A stretch of 64,000 nucleotides of DNA. Source: Ectopseudomonas khazarica. GTDB lineage: Bacteria; Pseudomonadota; Gammaproteobacteria; Pseudomonadales; Pseudomonadaceae. A program made the translations under genes and the position numbers. The stretch spans positions 1-64,000 of the forward strand of contig NZ_SBHZ01000017.1 of assembly GCF_004521985.1 (NCBI RefSeq), written 5' to 3'. The notes below the pieces were generated by a model. It did no database searches. It was not told where the DNA came from and worked only from the letters and a program-made list of their open reading frames with translations. Below are positions 1 through 11,684 of the stretch, piece after piece (within the stretch, counting starts at the first letter, position 1; every line of letters starts with the position of its first letter).

Positions 1-484
1 GCAGGGGAGTGGGCTCTTGGTAGGGGGGCGAAGATATTGCCCGCCGAGGGCGGGCGCCTACAGCTGCTGTGGCAAGCCCATTAGGTATTTTGACTCTGTT
101 GGCATGTGGCTTTCATTGCCTGCCTGGATCCACTCTCTCTTTCTTTACTCTTGCGGCGCTCTTATCAGTTCCCGGCCCAAGCCGTGCTACCCGTTATCCT
201 CGCTGGTGGCGACGGGCTCCATGTGTGCGCATCTGTCATTTCTCTCAATGCTCTGCTCTGCGATAGGAAGCGTTAGGCTCTGTCCACTGGTTGTTAGGTG
301 GAGGGTGCTTCGGTGAAATGTGTCCAGTATTCCGTTGCAATCGGTTGCAATGTGAAAATGACAGGGAGCGCTATGAGATTTGGCCGTAGCTGCATACCAT
401 AGGCGGCTATTCTGCGCATGCAGGGAAAAAGTCCTGTTGGCGTTGTCTCTTGGGTGGCGCGCCGGTCGTCAGAGGTCTATGCCG

Positions 485-514
485 TTGACTGAGGGGCTGA
501 TGTCAGGCGGTAAT
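485..514 (+). promoter_or_regulatory. Candidate sigma-70 promoter for the O-antigen operon
   Basis: TTGACT at 485-490 and GGTAAT at 509-514 are separated by 18 bases and lie about 80 bases before the wbpA start. The -10 box is a weak match. The overlapping GGCGGTA at 506-512 resembles the core of the RfaH-recruiting ops element; both readings cannot be right, since ops must be transcribed. Confidence 0.35.
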
Positions 515-519
515 TTGCA

Positions 520-560
520 AGGGCGCTGAAACGGTGCGATATCGCTTCCGGCAGCGCCCT
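520..560 (+). promoter_or_regulatory. Leader hairpin before wbpA
   Basis: AGGGCGCTG (520-528) and CAGCGCCCT (552-560) are a perfect 9-bp inverted repeat with a 23-base loop, between the candidate promoter and the wbpA start codon. If transcribed it would form a stable stem in the 5' leader. No T-run follows, so it is not a classical terminator. Confidence 0.45.
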
Positions 561-596
561 AAAACTAGTAGTTCCGTGAGTTTTGGATGGGGTGTG

Positions 597-2883
<2,287 letters not shown>

Positions 2884-3002
2884 CCTGGCTGTCATGTACG
2901 GGTGACCGGGTTTGTGGGTCACCCAGCTTCTAGCTGTCTGCTTTCAGAGCCTGAATCAACGTGTCAATCCCCCTCCCAACAAAATCGAACCTCGGCTCCT
3001 CG

Positions 3003-4853
3003 ATGCGTTCGCCGTCTCGCATCAGGCTGGATGTCCAGGGGTTGCGTGCTGTCGCCGTCCTGGCAGTACTTGTTTATCATGCCAATGCGGCCTGGCTTAA
3101 AGCTGGCTTTGTCGGCGTTGACGTGTTTTTCGTCATATCGGGTTTCATCATCACGGCACTGCTGACTGAGCGTAGTGCCAAGATTGAACTGTTCGCATTT
3201 TATGCGAGCCGCATCAAGCGTATCCTGCCGGCCTATCTGGTCATGTTGGCTATCGTATGCACAGCGTCTGCGATCTTGTTATTGCCTGCAGATTTTTCTT
3301 TGTTTTTCAAGAGCTTGAAGTCATCGGTGCTGTTTGCTAGCAACCGCTACTTCGCCGATTTTGGCAGCTACTTTGCCCCCTCGGCGGATGAGTTGCCCTT
3401 GCTGCATACATGGTCGCTGGCCATCGAGATGCAGTTCTATCTGTTCTTTCCAGTGTTGATTGCCTGCGTACCTGGGCGTCACCGGCTTGCAGTTTTTGCT
3501 GGATTGACTGCGGTGCTGTTTGCCTGGAGCGGTTACCGAGCTTTGTTTGGCGATGTTTCTGGGGCAGTTTATTTTTCATTGTCTGCGAGGGCTCCTGAGT
3601 TTTTGGTCGGGGCTCTGGTCGCGCTTACCCTGCATCAGGAGCTCCCATTACGTTTGGCGAACCTGGTTGGCTTGCTCGGGGCAGTACTACTTGCTTGCAG
3701 TTTCTGGTTGGTACAAAAGGCGCAATTCCCTGGCATCTGGTCGCTGATGCCGTGCTTCGGTACGGCGCTGCTGATCGCGGCCCGTCGTGGTATAGCGAGC
3801 AGCCTGCTGGCTTGTGGCCCGATGGTCTGGCTCGGTGGTATCTCCTACTCCCTGTATTTATGGCATTGGCCGGTTCTGGCGTTCATCCGTTACTACACAG
3901 GTCAATATGACCTGACAGTTTCTTGGCTGCTGGTGTTTCTATTGGCGTCCTTTCTGCTTGCATGGCTCTCGTATCGTTTTGTCGAGCAGCCAGTCCGTGG
4001 TTCTGGGCGTATCTCACTGCATTGGCGCAGCTGGGGTGTTGCAGTGTCGATCCTTGTGCTGCTGGCCGTGGGGGCTCGGTTTGTCAACAAGCACCTAGTG
4101 GACCCACTGCCGTTGGAAATGACGACCTATGCGCCAGATGAAGAGATCTGTCACGGTTCATTGGTCGGGGAGTGCAAGCGTGGGGTCTTGGACGCGCCAA
4201 TCTCGGCACTGGTGATTGGCGATAGCCATGCGGCTCAGCTCAATTTCTTTTTCGATGAGGTGGGGCGTGAGTTGGGGGCAGCGTACCGGCTGATCAGTGC
4301 CAGCAACTGCGTGCCGATACCGGGTTTTGATGTGGAACGGTTGGCCGACTGGGCGAGGCCTGGTTGCAAAGCGCAGATGCAGGTGGTTGCCGAGGAGTTA
4401 CCTCGTATGCACAACGTGGTAATCGCCGGCATGTGGCAGATGCAGGTGCAAAGCCCTGCGTTCGTTACCGCTCTGGAGCGTTTTCTGCGCGACAGTGCTG
4501 AGCAAGGCAAGCGCGTGGTGGTGTTGGCCCAGGTACCGATGTTGGTAGCCAATCCTGTGCGTATGCACCGCTTTGCTGCGGTTGGGATTCCGGTGCAAGT
4601 AGTGGAAAACGATAGCTGGCGAGCGGCCAATATGACCATCAGACAATTGGTCGATAGCGTACCAGGAGCCAGTTTCGTCGATATGTCCGGCTCTGTGTTG
4701 TTCAATGATGCGCCCTACTACAAGGGCGAGCTGATGTATCTGGACAGCCACCACCTCAACCAGCGGGGAGCACGTGCTTATGGCCACTTGGCAATAAGCA
4801 GGTTCAGGCATGTTTTCTCACAGTTACAAGCGGACAAGGGCTATCAGCCATGA
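3003..4853 (+). CDS. wbpC: Acyltransferase-3 / SGNH O-acetyltransferase, WbpC-like
   Basis: Membrane O-acyltransferase expected to acetylate the O-unit. The N-terminal half is an acyltransferase-3 domain with about ten hydrophobic segments, beginning [14 protein letters not shown] and carrying the [13 protein letters not shown] motif; the C-terminal third is a periplasmic SGNH domain (VIGDSHAAQ, and DSHHLNQRG near the end with the Asp-x-x-His pair). At 616 residues it matches P. aeruginosa WbpC (about 629) and occupies the same place between wbpB and wbpD. The start is uncertain: a GTG at 2961 would add 14 residues; neither start has a good ribosome site. The stop overlaps the wbpD start by 4 bases (ATGA). 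Confidence 0.85.
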   Translation: MRSPSRIRLDVQGLRAVAVLAVLVYHANAAWLKAGFVGVDVFFVISGFIITALLTERSAKIELFAFYASRIKRILPAYLVMLAIVCTASAILLLPADFSLFFKSLKSSVLFASNRYFADFGSYFAPSADELPLLHTWSLAIEMQFYLFFPVLIACVPGRHRLAVFAGLTAVLFAWSGYRALFGDVSGAVYFSLSARAPEFLVGALVALTLHQELPLRLANLVGLLGAVLLACSFWLVQKAQFPGIWSLMPCFGTALLIAARRGIASSLLACGPMVWLGGISYSLYLWHWPVLAFIRYYTGQYDLTVSWLLVFLLASFLLAWLSYRFVEQPVRGSGRISLHWRSWGVAVSILVLLAVGARFVNKHLVDPLPLEMTTYAPDEEICHGSLVGECKRGVLDAPISALVIGDSHAAQLNFFFDEVGRELGAAYRLISASNCVPIPGFDVERLADWARPGCKAQMQVVAEELPRMHNVVIAGMWQMQVQSPAFVTALERFLRDSAEQGKRVVVLAQVPMLVANPVRMHRFAAVGIPVQVVENDSWRAANMTIRQLVDSVPGASFVDMSGSVLFNDAPYYKGELMYLDSHHLNQRGARAYGHLAISRFRHVFSQLQADKGYQP

Positions 4854-5434
4854 ACCATTATCAGCATATCAGCGCTATCGTCGATGACGGTGCGCAAATC
4901 GGGAAGGGCACACGAATCTGGCACTTCGTGCACGTGTGTGCAGGTGCCAGGATCGGTGCTGGTGTCTCTCTGGGGCAGAACGTGTTCGTGGGGAACAAAG
5001 TGGTCATCGGCGACCACTGCAAGATCCAGAACAACGTGTCGGTCTACGACAACGTCACCCTCGAAGAGGGGGTGTTCTGTGGCCCGAGCATGGTCTTCAC
5101 CAATGTCTACAACCCCCGGTCGCTGATCGAACGCAAGAGTGAGTATCGCGACACACTGGTGCGGAGGGGGGCGAGTCTTGGTGCTAACTGCACCATCGTC
5201 TGTGGTGTCACCATAGGCGAGTATGCCTTTGTCGGTGCTGGCGCTGTGATCAATAAGGATGTGCCAGCGTACGCCTTGATGGTTGGTGTTCCTGCGCGTC
5301 AAATCGGTTGGATGAGTGAGTTCGGCGAGCAGTTGCAGCTTCCCTTGCAGGGTGAAGGGCAGGCGGTGTGCGCGCACAGCGGGGTAAAATACGTGTTGAA
5401 TGGCAAGGTGCTCGCCAAGGAGAGCGGACAATGA
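4850..5434 (+). CDS. wbpD: UDP-GlcNAc3NA N-acetyltransferase WbpD
   Basis: Acetylates the 3-amino group of UDP-2-acetamido-3-amino-2,3-dideoxyglucuronic acid to give UDP-GlcNAc3NAcA. The 194-residue protein is a left-handed beta-helix of hexapeptide repeats ([56 protein letters not shown]). It overlaps wbpC and wbpE by 4 bases on each side, so translation is probably coupled. Length and gene position match P. aeruginosa WbpD. Confidence 0.92.
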   Translation: MNHYQHISAIVDDGAQIGKGTRIWHFVHVCAGARIGAGVSLGQNVFVGNKVVIGDHCKIQNNVSVYDNVTLEEGVFCGPSMVFTNVYNPRSLIERKSEYRDTLVRRGASLGANCTIVCGVTIGEYAFVGAGAVINKDVPAYALMVGVPARQIGWMSEFGEQLQLPLQGEGQAVCAHSGVKYVLNGKVLAKESGQ

Positions 5435-6522
5435 TCGAGTTCATCGATCTGAAGGCCCAGCAGGCCCTCATCAAAGAGAAGATCGACGCAGGCATCCAGG
5501 CGGTACTTGCTCACGGCCAGTATATTCTGGGGCCTGAAGTGGCTGATCTGGAAGAGAAGCTGGCCGCCTTCGTGGGGGCTAAGTACTGCATAAGTGTCGC
5601 CAATGGCACCGATGCACTGCAGATTGCGCAAATGGCTCTGGGCATCGGTCCGGGCGATGAGGTCATCACCCCTGGCTTCACTTATATAGCCACTGCTGAG
5701 ACAGTTGCCCTGTTAGGTGCCAAGCCTGTGTATGTGGATATTGATCCGCGTACCTACAACCTGGATCCGCAGTTACTCGAAGCAGCGATCACGCCGCGTA
5801 CCAAGGCGATAATCCCGGTTTCTCTGTATGGCCAGTGCGCCGACTTCGATGCGATCAATGCCATTGCGACTCGGCACGGTATCCCGGTAATTGAGGATGC
5901 TGCGCAGAGCTTCGGTGCCACGTACAAGGGCAAGCGCTCCTGCAACCTGACCACCATTGCCTGCACCAGCTTCTTCCCAAGTAAGCCCTTGGGTTGCTAT
6001 GGCGACGGTGGAGCAATCTTCACCAGCGATGACGAGTTGGCCAAGGTAATGCGCCAGATCGCCCGCCATGGTCAGGATCGTCGCTACCACCATGTCCGTG
6101 TAGGTGTGAACAGTCGCCTGGATACCCTGCAAGCGGCCATTCTGCTGCCCAAGCTGGAGATCTTCGAAGCCGAAGTGACGCAGCGTCAGCAGGTTGCCGC
6201 AGGTTACGCGCAACAGCTTGAGCAACAAGGCATTGCTGCGCCCTTTATAGCGGCAGGCAATACCAGTGCTTGGGCTCAATACACCGTACAGGTGGATGCC
6301 CGCGAGAGCGTGCAGGCTCAGCTCAAGGAGGGTGGTATTCCTACCGCCGTGCACTATCCGATTCCGCTCAATCAGCAACCGGCGGTCAAGGACGAACATG
6401 CAAGCCTGCCTGTCGGTGATGCGATCGCACGCAAGGTCATGAGTCTGCCGATGCATCCTTACCTCGGCGAAACCGAACAAAAAGCGATCTGCGCCAAACT
6501 GGCCGCCGCCATCCGCAATTAA
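5431..6522 (+). CDS. wbpE: UDP-GlcNAc3NA transaminase WbpE
   Basis: PLP-dependent aminotransferase that converts the 3-keto sugar made by WbpB into the 3-amino sugar with glutamate. DegT/DnrJ/EryC1/StrS family, 363 residues; the PLP lysine is Lys185 in [14 protein letters not shown], the position reported for P. aeruginosa WbpE. AAGGAGAG at 5416-5423 supports the ATG at 5431, which overlaps the wbpD stop. With wbpA, wbpB and wbpD it completes the route to UDP-GlcNAc3NAcA. Confidence 0.93.
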   Translation: MIEFIDLKAQQALIKEKIDAGIQAVLAHGQYILGPEVADLEEKLAAFVGAKYCISVANGTDALQIAQMALGIGPGDEVITPGFTYIATAETVALLGAKPVYVDIDPRTYNLDPQLLEAAITPRTKAIIPVSLYGQCADFDAINAIATRHGIPVIEDAAQSFGATYKGKRSCNLTTIACTSFFPSKPLGCYGDGGAIFTSDDELAKVMRQIARHGQDRRYHHVRVGVNSRLDTLQAAILLPKLEIFEAEVTQRQQVAAGYAQQLEQQGIAAPFIAAGNTSAWAQYTVQVDARESVQAQLKEGGIPTAVHYPIPLNQQPAVKDEHASLPVGDAIARKVMSLPMHPYLGETEQKAICAKLAAAIRN

Positions 6523-6535
6523 TGGAGTACCCAAC

Positions 6536-7510
6536 ATGAAAGTCCAAGGTTCCAAGATTCTCGTCATCGGCGGTGCCGGTTTCATTGGCAGCTTCGTGGT
6601 TTCCGAGCTGCTCAAGGAGGGCGCCGAACAGGTCGTCATCTACGACAACCTGGCCCGCGGCAAGCTCAGCAACATTGCCGAGCAACTCAAGGATCCGCGT
6701 TGCACCATGTACCCGCACGGTGGTGATATTCGCGAGATCGACCTGCTCAATGACGCCATGAAAGGTATGGATGGGGTGATCCACCTGGCTGCCATGTGGC
6801 TGTTGCACTGCAAGGATTTCCCGCGTACTGCGTTCCACGTGAACATCGAAGGCACCTTCAACGTGCTCGAGGCTTGCGTGAACAACAACATCAAGCGCCT
6901 TGTGTACTCCTCCTCCGCATCGGTTTACGGCGATGCGGTGCAGGTTCCGATGACCGAAGAGCACCCCTTCAACAACCGCAACTTCTACGGCGCTACCAAG
7001 ATCGCTGGCGAGGCCATGTGCCATGCCTACCATGATCGTTTCGGCCTCAGCTACGTCGGCCTGCGCTATATGAACGTCTACGGCCCGCACCAGGACCAGA
7101 CCGCTGCCTACACTGGCGTAATCCCGATCATGCTGAACAAGATCGACGCCAACGAAGGCCCGGTCATCAACGGCGACGGTACCCAGGCTTACGACTTCAT
7201 CTATGTTGAAGACGTCGCTCGCTGCAACGTCCGCGCCCTGGAATCGGAAGTCACCGACCAGTTCTACAACGTCGGTACCGGCGTGCAGACCAGCATCAAG
7301 GAGCTGTGCGACACCATCCTCGACCTCAAGCAGTCCGAACTGAAAGTGCAATACCGTCCTTACAGTGCCGATGATGCCCGCCGCATGGTGCAGAACCGCA
7401 TCGGCTGCCCGAAAAAGGCCACCAATGACCTGGGCTTCACCTACAAGTACGAACTGCGTGAAGGCCTGCAGAAACTGATCGACTGGCGCGCCGAGAATGG
7501 GGCGGAGTGA
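6536..7510 (+). CDS. NAD-dependent nucleotide-sugar epimerase/dehydratase (SDR)
   Basis: Extended short-chain dehydrogenase, 324 residues, cytoplasmic. Visible: NAD-binding GGAGFIGS near residues 12-19, the DNLARGK turn, the substrate-site SSSASVYG and catalytic Tyr-x3-Lys in FYGATKIAGE. The NxYGP motif (NVYGPHQDQ) is typical of UDP-glucose 4-epimerase-like enzymes. The substrate cannot be read from sequence. GGAG lies 8-9 bases before the ATG. It overlaps or abuts the aminotransferase gene, so the two probably act on the same nucleotide sugar. This is the first serotype-specific gene after the wbpA-E block. Confidence 0.8.
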   Translation: MKVQGSKILVIGGAGFIGSFVVSELLKEGAEQVVIYDNLARGKLSNIAEQLKDPRCTMYPHGGDIREIDLLNDAMKGMDGVIHLAAMWLLHCKDFPRTAFHVNIEGTFNVLEACVNNNIKRLVYSSSASVYGDAVQVPMTEEHPFNNRNFYGATKIAGEAMCHAYHDRFGLSYVGLRYMNVYGPHQDQTAAYTGVIPIMLNKIDANEGPVINGDGTQAYDFIYVEDVARCNVRALESEVTDQFYNVGTGVQTSIKELCDTILDLKQSELKVQYRPYSADDARRMVQNRIGCPKKATNDLGFTYKYELREGLQKLIDWRAENGAE

Positions 7511-7515
7511 GTTCG

Positions 7516-8661
7516 ATGGAGAAGCGTAATATCGCCATCTCGCTGCCTAGTACTGGCGAAGAAGAATGGCAGGCCACTCGCGAGCCGCTGATGAGTGGCT
7601 GGCTGACTCAAGGACCGAAGGTTGCAGCGTTCGAGAAAGCGTTCGCCGAGCGTCACCAGGTGCCCCACGCCTTGGCGGTCACCTCCTGCACCACCGGCCT
7701 GCACCTGGCGCTGGCCGGCCTGGGCATTGGCCCGGGTGACGAGGTGATTGTCCCGGCGTTCACCTGGGTCGCCACCGCCAACGTCGTGCTGTACTGTGGT
7801 GCTACCCCGGTATTCATCGACGTCGACCCGCGGACCTTCAACCTCGACCTCGAGCAGGTCAAGGCCAAGGTCACCGACAAGACCCGCGCGGTGATTGCCG
7901 TGCACCTGTTCGGCCGTTGCCTGGATATCGACACCCTGCGCGCCGCGTTGCCGCAGTCGGTGGCCATCGTCGAAGACGCCGCTTGTGCCGCTGGCGCCAG
8001 CTGGAATGGCCGCCCGGCAGGTAGCCTCGGGGATGTGGCCGCGTTTTCGTTCCATCCACGCAAGTCGGTGACCACCGGCGAGGGTGGCATGGTCACCACG
8101 GCCAACGCCGAACTGGCCGAGACCATGAACCAGCTGCGCAACCACGGTGCTTCCCTTTCCGAGGAGCAGCGCCATCACGGCCCACGGCCTTACCTGCTGC
8201 CTGAGTTCAACCTGCTTGGCTTCAACTACCGCATGACCGACCTGCAAGGAGCAGTGGGCCTGGTACAGCTGGCCAAGCTCGATGGGTTCATCGATGAGCG
8301 CGAGCAGTGGGCTCGCTACTACTGTGAGCAACTGGCCGATATCGAATGGCTGCGCCTGCCTTCCAGTCCAGAGGGTGGCCGTCACGGCTGGCAGGCTTTC
8401 GTGATGTACGTCGAACCAGGCAAGGCACCCATGCCGCGTAATCAGATGATGGAGATCCTTCAGGAAAAGGGCATTTCCACGCGTCCTGGTACTCACGCGG
8501 TGCATATGCTGGCTTACTATCGTGAGCGTTTCGGCCTCGCCCCGGACGATTTTCCGGCGGCGCGCGACTGCAACGACCACAGCATGGCGATTCCGCTGCA
8601 CAACCGCATGGTCGCTGAGGATTATGCGTACGTCGTCGAGGCGATTCGCCAGCTTCGTTGA
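7516..8661 (+). CDS. DegT/DnrJ/EryC1/StrS sugar aminotransferase
   Basis: PLP-dependent nucleotide-sugar aminotransferase, 381 residues from this start. PLP lysine is Lys183 in FHPRKSVTTGEGGM; VEDAACAAGA is the PLP-ring motif. It is more like the ArnB/perosamine-synthase/PglE branch than like WbpE, so a C4-keto sugar is the likely substrate (inference). The ATG at 7516 is preferred because GGAG at 7504-7507 is 8 bases before it; a GTG at 7507 overlapping the previous stop would add 3 residues. WbpM in this locus makes a 4-keto-6-deoxy sugar that could feed it, and two PglD-like acetyltransferases could acetylate its product. Confidence 0.85.
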   Translation: MEKRNIAISLPSTGEEEWQATREPLMSGWLTQGPKVAAFEKAFAERHQVPHALAVTSCTTGLHLALAGLGIGPGDEVIVPAFTWVATANVVLYCGATPVFIDVDPRTFNLDLEQVKAKVTDKTRAVIAVHLFGRCLDIDTLRAALPQSVAIVEDAACAAGASWNGRPAGSLGDVAAFSFHPRKSVTTGEGGMVTTANAELAETMNQLRNHGASLSEEQRHHGPRPYLLPEFNLLGFNYRMTDLQGAVGLVQLAKLDGFIDEREQWARYYCEQLADIEWLRLPSSPEGGRHGWQAFVMYVEPGKAPMPRNQMMEILQEKGISTRPGTHAVHMLAYYRERFGLAPDDFPAARDCNDHSMAIPLHNRMVAEDYAYVVEAIRQLR

Positions 8662-8710
8662 GTATCACGGCAGAACACACCTCCAGTATTCATGACTGGG
8701 GGCGCATCCG

Positions 8711-8759
8711 AGGTGATGGGGCGTGCGCATAGTGCTCGCGGCCCATCACCTTTCGATTT
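8711..8759 (+). terminator. Hairpin followed by T-run between aminotransferase and asnB genes
   Basis: AGGTGATGGG (8711-8720) and CCCATCACCT (8742-8751) pair perfectly over 10 bp, and the loop can pair further. TTCGATTTT follows. It looks like an intrinsic, possibly leaky, terminator inside the O-antigen locus, in the only sizeable gap (115 bases) between 6.5 and 29 kb. Confidence 0.5.
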
Positions 8760-8776
8760 TAGGAGCAGCAAAGCGC

Positions 8777-10660
8777 ATGTGTGGTATTACCGGCCTCATT
8801 CATCTGGACAGCAACCCGGTATCGCCTGTAGTTCTACAGCGCATGACCGATGGCATTGCCCATCGCGGCCCGGATGGCGAAGGCCACTGGATCGAAGGTA
8901 ACGTCGGCCTTGGGCATCGTCGTCTGGCGATCATTGACCTTTCGCCTGCAGGTCACCAACCCATGGCGTCGGTCTCCCAGCGTTACGTAATGGTTTACAA
9001 CGGCGAGGTCTACAACTTTCGTGAGCTGCGCACCGAACTGGAGGCTCTGGGCTACCAGTTTCGCTCGCGGACTGACAGTGAGGTCGTGCTCAACGCCCTG
9101 ATTGCTTGGGGGCCGAAAGCGCTCGAGCGTTTCAATGGCATGTTTGGCCTGGGTCTGTGGGATCGCCAGGAGCAGACCTTGCTGCTGGCTCGTGACCGTT
9201 ATGGCATCAAGCCGCTTTATTATGCACGCCAGGGTAATACCCTGGCGTTTGGCTCCGAGCAGAAGGCGATTCTGGCCCTCCCGGAGTTTAAGCGCAGTCT
9301 CGACAAGGAAGCGTTGCTGGAATACTTCACCTTCCAGAACATCTTCACCGACAAGACACTGCTCAACGACATCAAGATGTTCCCGGCTGGGCACTATGCC
9401 GTGCTGGACATGAAGCGCAAGTCGCCAGCACTGCAACTTATCGAGTACTGGGACTACGATTTCCGTGAGCCGGAGCACAAGGCCAGCGACGAAGAGTACC
9501 GGGAGGAGCTGGACCGCTTGTTTCGACAGGCCGTCAATCGCCAACTGGTGACGGATGTGGAGCTGGGCAGCTACCTGAGCGGCGGCATGGACTCAGGCTC
9601 GATCACCGCAATCGCGTCGCAGTCGTTGCCCTACATGAAGACCTTCACCTGCGGTTTCGACCTGAACTCTGCCTCAGGCATCGAGATGGGGTACGACGAG
9701 CGCAGCAAGGCCGAGTACATGTCCTACCATTTCAAGACCGAGCATTACGAAATGGTCTTGAAGGCTGGCGACATGGAGCGGGTCTTGCCCAAACTGGCCT
9801 GGCACCTAGAAGAGCCGCGGGTGGGACAGAGCTACCCGAATTACTATGCCGCACAACTGGCTTCCAAATTCGTCAAGGTGGTGATGTCGGGCGCCGGCGG
9901 CGATGAGTTGTTCGGCGGCTACCCATGGCGCTACTACCGCGCGGTGGTCAATGATGATTTTGAGCATTACATTGACAAGTATTACCAGTTCTGGCAGCGC
10001 TTGATCCCAAATAGCCAGCTCAAGAATGTTTTTGCGCCTATCTGGGATGACGTGAAGCATGTGTGGACGCGCGATATCTTCCGCGATGTGTTCAAGCACC
10101 ATGCCGACAATTTGTACACGCCAGAGGATTACATCAATCACTCGTTGTACTTCGAGGCGAAGACATTTCTTCATGGCCTGTTGGTGGTAGAGGACAAACT
10201 GAGCATGGCGCATGGTCTCGAAAGCCGGGTGCCGTTTCTCGACAATGACTTGGTCGATTTCGCCATGCGCTGTCCGGTACACCTCAAGCTGAATAACCTT
10301 GCCGATGTGGTTCGTCTTAACGAGAACGAGGCCGGTGGTAAGTCTGACAAGTACTTCCAGCGCACCAAGGATGGCAAGCAAATTTTGCGTGATGTCATGG
10401 GTAAATATATTCCTCAGGATATTGCCAAGGCAGAGAAACAAGGTTTCTCTGCGCCAGATGCCAGCTGGTTCAAGGGCGAAAGTATGGACTTCGTGAAGAA
10501 GGCTGTGCAAAACGAAAACTCGCCAATGTATGCGGTTCTGGATAGGGGGTGTATTAATAGTTTGATCGGCGAACATTTGGCTGGTGCCAGTAACAAGCGT
10601 CTTCTGATCTGGTCGGTGCTGAATTTCAATACTTGGCTGGGACAGCAGAATGTCAATTGA
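8777..10660 (+). CDS. AsnB-like glutamine-dependent amidotransferase (first copy)
   Basis: Asparagine-synthase family protein of 627 residues. The start is fixed by the glutaminase nucleophile Cys2 (MCGITGLIHLD), with AGGAG at 8761-8765 upstream. N-terminal class II glutaminase domain (HRGPDGEGHW, NGEVYNFREL) and C-terminal ATP-pyrophosphatase domain with SGGMDSGS at residues 268-275. In P. aeruginosa O6 the homologous WbpS amidates a uronic acid of the O-unit; here the diacetamido-uronic acid made by WbpA-E is a likely target (inference). A normal asparagine synthetase role is less likely in this setting. The next gene starts 11 bases inside its 3' end. Confidence 0.85.
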   Translation: MCGITGLIHLDSNPVSPVVLQRMTDGIAHRGPDGEGHWIEGNVGLGHRRLAIIDLSPAGHQPMASVSQRYVMVYNGEVYNFRELRTELEALGYQFRSRTDSEVVLNALIAWGPKALERFNGMFGLGLWDRQEQTLLLARDRYGIKPLYYARQGNTLAFGSEQKAILALPEFKRSLDKEALLEYFTFQNIFTDKTLLNDIKMFPAGHYAVLDMKRKSPALQLIEYWDYDFREPEHKASDEEYREELDRLFRQAVNRQLVTDVELGSYLSGGMDSGSITAIASQSLPYMKTFTCGFDLNSASGIEMGYDERSKAEYMSYHFKTEHYEMVLKAGDMERVLPKLAWHLEEPRVGQSYPNYYAAQLASKFVKVVMSGAGGDELFGGYPWRYYRAVVNDDFEHYIDKYYQFWQRLIPNSQLKNVFAPIWDDVKHVWTRDIFRDVFKHHADNLYTPEDYINHSLYFEAKTFLHGLLVVEDKLSMAHGLESRVPFLDNDLVDFAMRCPVHLKLNNLADVVRLNENEAGGKSDKYFQRTKDGKQILRDVMGKYIPQDIAKAEKQGFSAPDASWFKGESMDFVKKAVQNENSPMYAVLDRGCINSLIGEHLAGASNKRLLIWSVLNFNTWLGQQNVN

Positions 10661-11684
10661 GATAATTGCTAACGAACACGCTGATGATACATTGCAGATA
10701 TTCCTGAAGCGGTGTGATCGATCGTTCGTATATGCAACACCCGCATTCATGGCGATGATCGCAGCGCATCTGCGAGGCCGGGCGTACTGGTTAGTAATGC
10801 GCCGTTCTGGGGGAGTCGTAGGCCTTCTTCCTTTTATGGTGAAGGAGGGTGCGTTGGGTGCCGTTTATAACTCGCTTGCTTATTACGGCAGCAACGGAGG
10901 TGTGATTCAACTCACCTACGATAAGGACGATAAGAGGCAGTTGATCGAGTATTTCTATGAGGCGGCAGAGAAGGGGGGGGCTGTGACGGCAACTCTTATT
11001 TCCAACCCGCTCGAGGAGTGCGTCACCTATGAGCAGTTCTCAAAATACGACCTGCGTGATGAGCGCATCGGTCAAATAACTTGTCTGCCAGACAGTGAGA
11101 GTGGTGACTCGTTGATGAAGTTGTTTGATGACCCCCGCCCGCGCAATATCAGAAAAGCCCTTCGCGAAGGCGTAATTGTTACTGCTGAGACGGATAAGGG
11201 GGTTGTTGACTTTTTGTACGACACTCATCGGAAGAACATGGCGGCAATTGGTGGTTTGCCGAAACGAGAAAGTTTCTTTAGGGATATTTCTTGTTACATG
11301 GCGAATGATCAGTGGCAGATCTATGTGGGTCGGATTGGGCCGCAAGCTGTTGCGGCTTTATTGGTTTTTTACAACAACCAGACCGTAGAGTATTTTACCC
11401 CGGTAATTGTCGAGGAATATAGAGGCACGCAAGCGCTTGCCCTCGTAGTGTATGAGGCAATGCTCGACGCCGTGAGCAAGGGCTTTAAATACTGGAACTG
11501 GGGTGGTACCTGGCTTTCTCAGGGGGGGGTGTACGATTTCAAGAAAAAATGGGGTACCACGGATCATCCCTATTATTACTACACCCGAGTCTTCGATCCT
11601 AAGGTACGCAAGGCGCCGCGTGAGCAACTGCTCTCTGAGTACGAGGGTTTCTTTGTACTGCCATTCTCAGCTTTGGAGGTTTGA
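10650..11684 (+). CDS. FemAB-like (GNAT-superfamily) transferase
   Basis: 344 residues with no membrane segment. The middle and C-terminal parts resemble the FemAB / BioF2-like acetyltransferase domain: FLYDTHRKNMAAIGGLP, a GNAT-like core ending in YWNWGGTW, and YDFKKKWGT near the end, the typical FemAB-type finish. Family members transfer an amino acid from aminoacyl-tRNA, or an acyl group, to an amine. In an O-antigen locus this would fit acylation of an amino sugar with an amino acid or unusual acyl group (inference). It is translationally coupled to the asnB-like gene before it and to the acetyltransferase after it. Confidence 0.7.
   Translation: MSIEIIANEHADDTLQIFLKRCDRSFVYATPAFMAMIAAHLRGRAYWLVMRRSGGVVGLLPFMVKEGALGAVYNSLAYYGSNGGVIQLTYDKDDKRQLIEYFYEAAEKGGAVTATLISNPLEECVTYEQFSKYDLRDERIGQITCLPDSESGDSLMKLFDDPRPRNIRKALREGVIVTAETDKGVVDFLYDTHRKNMAAIGGLPKRESFFRDISCYMANDQWQIYVGRIGPQAVAALLVFYNNQTVEYFTPVIVEEYRGTQALALVVYEAMLDAVSKGFKYWNWGGTWLSQGGVYDFKKKWGTTDHPYYYYTRVFDPKVRKAPREQLLSEYEGFFVLPFSALEV

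Larger units (their letters stand above)
1..596. other. Upstream region without a convincing gene
   Basis: No open frame here looks like a protein gene. Positions 39-55 form a perfect 7-bp inverted repeat (GCCCGCC/GGCGGGC, 3-base loop), resembling Pseudomonas REP-type palindromes. Positions 184-216 read VLPVILAGGDG, which resembles the start of mannose-1-phosphate guanylyltransferases, but the frame then runs into unrelated residues and a stop, so at most it is a gene scar. A candidate promoter and a leader hairpin lie between 485 and 560. In P. aeruginosa the wzz gene lies upstream of wbpA; it is not inside this window. Confidence 0.5.

Noticed and set aside
17-316. Plus-strand open frames of 99 and 65 codons
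   Set aside because: No family resemblance, no ribosome site, and biased residue use; the region looks like decayed or noncoding DNA.
506-517. Firm call of an ops/JUMPstart element
   Set aside because: Only GGCGGTA matches; the next base differs from ops and the rest of JUMPstart is absent. Kept only as a weak possibility in the findings.
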